64,000 nucleotides of DNA from Amphibalanus amphitrite (Eukaryota; Arthropoda; Thecostraca; Balanomorpha; Balanidae), in the NCBI RefSeq assembly GCF_019059575.1, contig NW_024881615.1, positions 620,001-684,000 of the forward strand, written 5' to 3'. Numbering within the stretch: position 1 is the first letter of the stretch; each line of letters opens with the position of its first letter. This document shows, piece after piece, positions 60,521 through 64,000 of this stretch. A program made the position numbers and the translations under genes. The notes beneath the pieces were generated by a model that was given only the letters and a program-made list of their open reading frames with translations, had not been told where the DNA came from and did not search any database.

Positions 60521-63500
60521 GTTCCCCTCCAAGTGACAGGCGGCGCCGAACGGTGGGAGTCGGCCGGCCAGGTGATCGTAACAGGTAATGAAGAAGATGA
60601 GCTCGCAGGGGCGGTGCCAGGTGGCCCGGCTGGGTCCACCCGCGCCGGCGGAGGCACCTGGGTCTCATGGACTCTCCGCTGGTCGCGCTGCTGCGCCGCT
60701 CCGTGGTTTCGCCGCGCCGCGTCCTCCCCTGCGGATGTTTGCGCGGCCCAGCGCGGCCGCTGCCGCATTCCGCCCCCGGCCTCCAGCAATGCGGGGCGGA
60801 AGGGATGGTTCTACGCCCATCAGCTGGTGGGGTGACGATGCGGTCGCGTAGCGGTCCGCCGGGTCCGGCGGCAGCCACGGCCTGGCCGCGTTGGAGGGAA
60901 AAGTTTCCCACATCCCTCCGATGAATATAGATGACAGAGCGATTCCGAACTCCGGGTAGATCTGTGGGTCATAGAGTACCTGTCAAATCCTGGACATGTT
61001 GATATTTCAACTGAATTGGGAGATCCAAAACTCAGTTTAGCTCTGCCCCGGGTACTGCTTCCACTAGTCATTTAATTATGGTTTAGTATTTCTTACTGCG
61101 TTACTGCGTTGCTGTCGCTTTGGTACTGCATGACATGCGTTACGTCCTCGTCATTTTACATTTACAAAACAAATGGCCATTTGGAACCAAAGTGGAAACT
61201 AGGATTTAAACTTGGTCGTGAGAGGAGCGGAATGGCGTCAATCAGTCGAGCCTCAGTAATAACTGGTTATGACTTTGCTTAATTTTGGGTATTGGCTTCT
61301 TGTGCCTTTGAATGTGCGAGTAGCGCTCTCAGCTCTGCCGTATATTCGCATCCTTATCCCAAACTCGGACAATTAAACACAAAGTATCGGCTTCTTGCCT
61401 TGCCACGTTAACAAACGTTTCACTGGATTCTAGTCCTTAAGCATTGTACAACTTATATGTATATTAATGTAATTTTTGGGCGACTCCGTGACGTCCCATC
61501 ACTGATGCCATTTTAGTGACAGCCGAGCATCTCTGTCCCGAGCGTAATTGACCGTCCCATTTGTTGGACTACACAAGACTGCCGGTGTGCAGGTGCCAGT
61601 ACCATTGTGCTTGGACAGTTTGCCATGACTTTGTGACCCTTTTAGCCCGCTAATGGTGACCTTCCAGACAGTGATAGCTCACTCTGACGCGAACTCCTCC
61701 TATCTGCAATGGAGTCGACCCATGTTGAAGACGGAGACCACCGCTGTGGACGCCGATGGGTTTCACTGCTGTAGGGTCCCAAAGAGCGAGCAGCAGGTGT
61801 GCACTTTGTGCTGCCTGGGCTGTCTTTGCAACCCTTTGGCGCTTGGCTATCTGCCACTGCAAGTAGGTATTGCAACTAGAGCCGACGCTCCATACACCGG
61901 ACAGCTGTGAGTCATGATATCGCGGGAGGCTGAGCTTGCTCAGAACATCGTTGCTCAAATCTCGTCATTTTTAAACGGCCAGGGATGGACATTGCCGCGG
62001 AATTGATCTAGTTGTTCAAATATGCTTGTTTCGATAGAGCTGTACTTTTATGACCGTTACCTGGCGTTCTAGTTAGTCTCGGCAGTTCAGCGTTCGGATG
62101 CAATTATTGGCCTTCTGGCAGCGCTCACTCTTATTCATGGCACTCCATTTAGACTGACTGAAAAAAGACATTGACTTCGCCGGAAGGCATAGGTATGCAG
62201 ACGGTATTTGGTAAAATAAATGTGCTGTACCTACCTTGGACAAGGTTAGGAGCAAATAGGCCACCACGTCCTTTACATTCATTAACAACATCATAGTCCT
62301 CTAGGCAAAATGATTCAACACATTTAATCACATTTCTGTTACGGTAACTTTAGCAGCTAATGCACTGTACCCTTGCATCTGACCACTTGATTGGCCGATG
62401 TTGCAACGCTTGCATGTTTGGCAGTAAGCAATATTAAACCATCAAGAACGTTTTAGACACTTGCGACTTGCGAGCCCTACAGTCTGTTACCTACCTGCGT
62501 ACTTGTTTCTCCGCTAACGATAGCCGTGCTAAGGCACTGGAATCAATATCCACTGGAATGTCTGTTCGCCTTATAAACACATTTATACACTTGAAGCCAT
62601 GTACCATCGTACTGGGGCGCAAACTGATTGCTAATGCTATCCTTACTTTACTCCCAACTCAGTTTCCTCAGGGCAAGGCCATATAGGTCTTCAGGGACTA
62701 TAACGGTCAGGGGGTCTCCTATCCGTTGAGACCTCGTGGGCTGCCGCCGCCTCCTCTCTTGGGGGACCTGTGGAGTCAGCTCGGTCACTACCACCTGTGG
62801 CTCTGCGTCCGAGGAGGACGAATAGTCCTCCCGGAGCTGCGGCTCCTCCACCGCCTCCAGCCCGTTCTCATTCCGAGGCTGGCGTCTCCAGCAGCGGTCT
62901 CGCATCATGACCAACGCGTGGTCCGGTAATGCTCTGGAAGAAACTGTCATCCTATTATTTCCCATGGTCAGTGTTCCCCGTTCGCAGTTTCCGGGTTTCC
63001 GGTTCGGTCATTGTGCTGAAAGCCCTAAATAAGAAACGAGTAGCGTTATGGACACACGGCCTCTACCCCCGAACCAACCCATCTCTAGTCGGGTATTGAC
63101 TCACACAGGACGATTGTTTATGCCCACTTCGCTCTGATGGGCTGCAGTCCCAATCAGGCGTGGAGCAGCGCTTCACCCCACACAACGTTTGGCCCGAAGC
63201 CGCGCTTGGCCTACCGCTCAGTTGATGGGCTTTTGGGGCGTGTACACTTTGCAATATGAGACGGCAGCCGGTCCCTCATAAATAATCGTCCCGGGTCACT
63301 GGTAGGGCAATCGCGACTTCGATAAGTGCGAATTCCATCGCTCACCTCAAAACTCGTTGCTTTCAGCACAAAGCACGAATGGACCCGAGAAACCTCAGTG
63401 ATGACGCGGAAAGAACACCTGGACATACACTGTCCTCAGAGGTACCCCTCAGCCCCACACTCAATTTGGCCACGCCCATCCTCCGTCCCTACACCAATCA

Positions 63501-63814
63501 GACAGAGCGGAGGGCAGGGCCTAATTGCCGCGGGACCGCCGCGAGCCGGCGCTGGCACCCCACGGTGACTGACCGCGAGGGCCGAGCCGCCCGCCTGGCC
63601 CACTGGCCGGGACAGCTGGGGGAGATGAACCACTGCGAACATGAACGGCCCGATACCTACATACATGACTTACATTTAAAGGGAAAACAAAATCACAATC
63701 TAAGAAATATATTGCAAAAAAAACGTTGGGTTCGCCGCCCTGTTTGGAGCGGAACCGACAATAAATTAATTAGCTCGCCTTAGGCGTGCTTAAAATAAAA
63801 CAAGTCAGTTTTAA
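60521..63814 (-). mobile_element. Internal region of the LTR retrotransposon, apparently non-autonomous
   Basis: Only ~3.3 kb lies between the LTRs, and I find no protease, reverse transcriptase or integrase. A minus frame at 62965-62648 ends in ERRRRQPTRSQRIGDPLTV, like the basic C-terminal end of a Gypsy-type pol, but alone it proves little. Cargo or leftover host intron cannot be excluded. Confidence 0.55.
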
Positions 63815-63832
63815 ATCCCACCGCTGTCACCA
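63815..63832 (-). other. Primer binding site of the LTR retrotransposon
   Basis: Just inside the right LTR (one base from its ..CA end), the minus strand reads TGGTGACAGCGGTGGGAT. It begins TGG, as expected for pairing with a tRNA CCA end. I cannot name the tRNA. Confidence 0.65.
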
Positions 63833-63833
63833 C

Positions 63834-64000
63834 TGTGAAACTGTTTTTTCTCTCTATAAGTTGTTACGTTCCTTATTTCTATCATTGCTACGGTTGGGAT
63901 TACTGTTGGTAGCGTGGCGTGCCGAAGTTAACCGTGACGTTTAAAAGGTAGCGTTTGTTTGAGCTTCCGAGCTGCTCTATGTTACGTTTGCCAAGTTCGG
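63834..64000 (-). mobile_element. 5' LTR (partial, runs off the window)
   Basis: Identical over all 167 visible bases to 59851-60017, showing a recent insertion or recent gene conversion. Confidence 0.92.

Noticed and set aside
60285-60911. 208-codon minus frame
   Set aside because: It lies across the LTR and inner border, with low-complexity Arg/Pro/Gly and LLCTVLLC repeats from an AGAACAG(T/G)GCAG tandem.

Overview
This window is eukaryotic genomic DNA, most likely from an arthropod and plausibly a crustacean. Genes are split into short GC-rich exons with GT..AG borders, and introns and spacers are AT-richer and full of microsatellites, foldback repeats and retrotransposon pieces. A barnacle-type genome would fit, but that is only an impression; nothing here fixes the species. 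Exon borders below were derived by hand from splice consensus, reading-phase bookkeeping and recalled family sequences. In the four gene models that are complete in the window and multi-exon with recognised homologues (TMEM167/kish, RASA1, ZNHIT3, SWT1), and in the transposase-derived gene, the exon lengths add up to a multiple of three.

Layout, left to right: the 5' coding exon of a PIF1 helicase (minus, running off the left edge); a 5'-truncated LINE tail (1.5-2.5 kb); a four-coding-exon gene for a 1,239-residue transposase-derived protein (4.6-9.25 kb, minus) whose DDE catalytic core has lost two of three acidic residues; a small foldback element; TMEM167/kish (11.6-12.7 kb, plus); RASA1/p120 RasGAP in 18 coding exons (13.7-27.8 kb, minus); ZNHIT3 (30.0-30.8 kb, plus); SWT1, a PIN-domain RNA endonuclease, in 11 coding exons (31.3-40.9 kb, minus). 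RASA1 and ZNHIT3 are divergent with a MITE between their starts, and ZNHIT3 and SWT1 converge with about 460 bp between stop codons.

From 42 to 55.7 kb I see no convincing gene. This stretch holds a long-armed foldback element, a 127-bp tandem repeat, repeats rich in TGACCT/AGGTCA, and large (CATA)n, (GA)n and (GACA)n microsatellites. A TATA box near 55.7 kb introduces PRDX6 (1-Cys peroxiredoxin, plus), whose first four coding exons are present. Its last exon is not seen. An LTR retrotransposon in minus orientation starts at 59,851 in that last intron, and its second LTR runs off the right edge; the visible 167 bp of the two LTRs are identical, so the insertion looks young.

The genes have unrelated cell functions (genome stability, Golgi trafficking, Ras signalling, snoRNP/nuclear factor, nuclear mRNA quality control, redox), so I infer no pathway linking them. 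The most unusual signals are the catalytically degenerate transposase-derived gene, three independent short tandem duplications that copy a splice donor into the adjacent intron, and several well-bounded non-autonomous elements (one with an exact 8-bp target duplication, one TTAA-flanked with a nested LINE).
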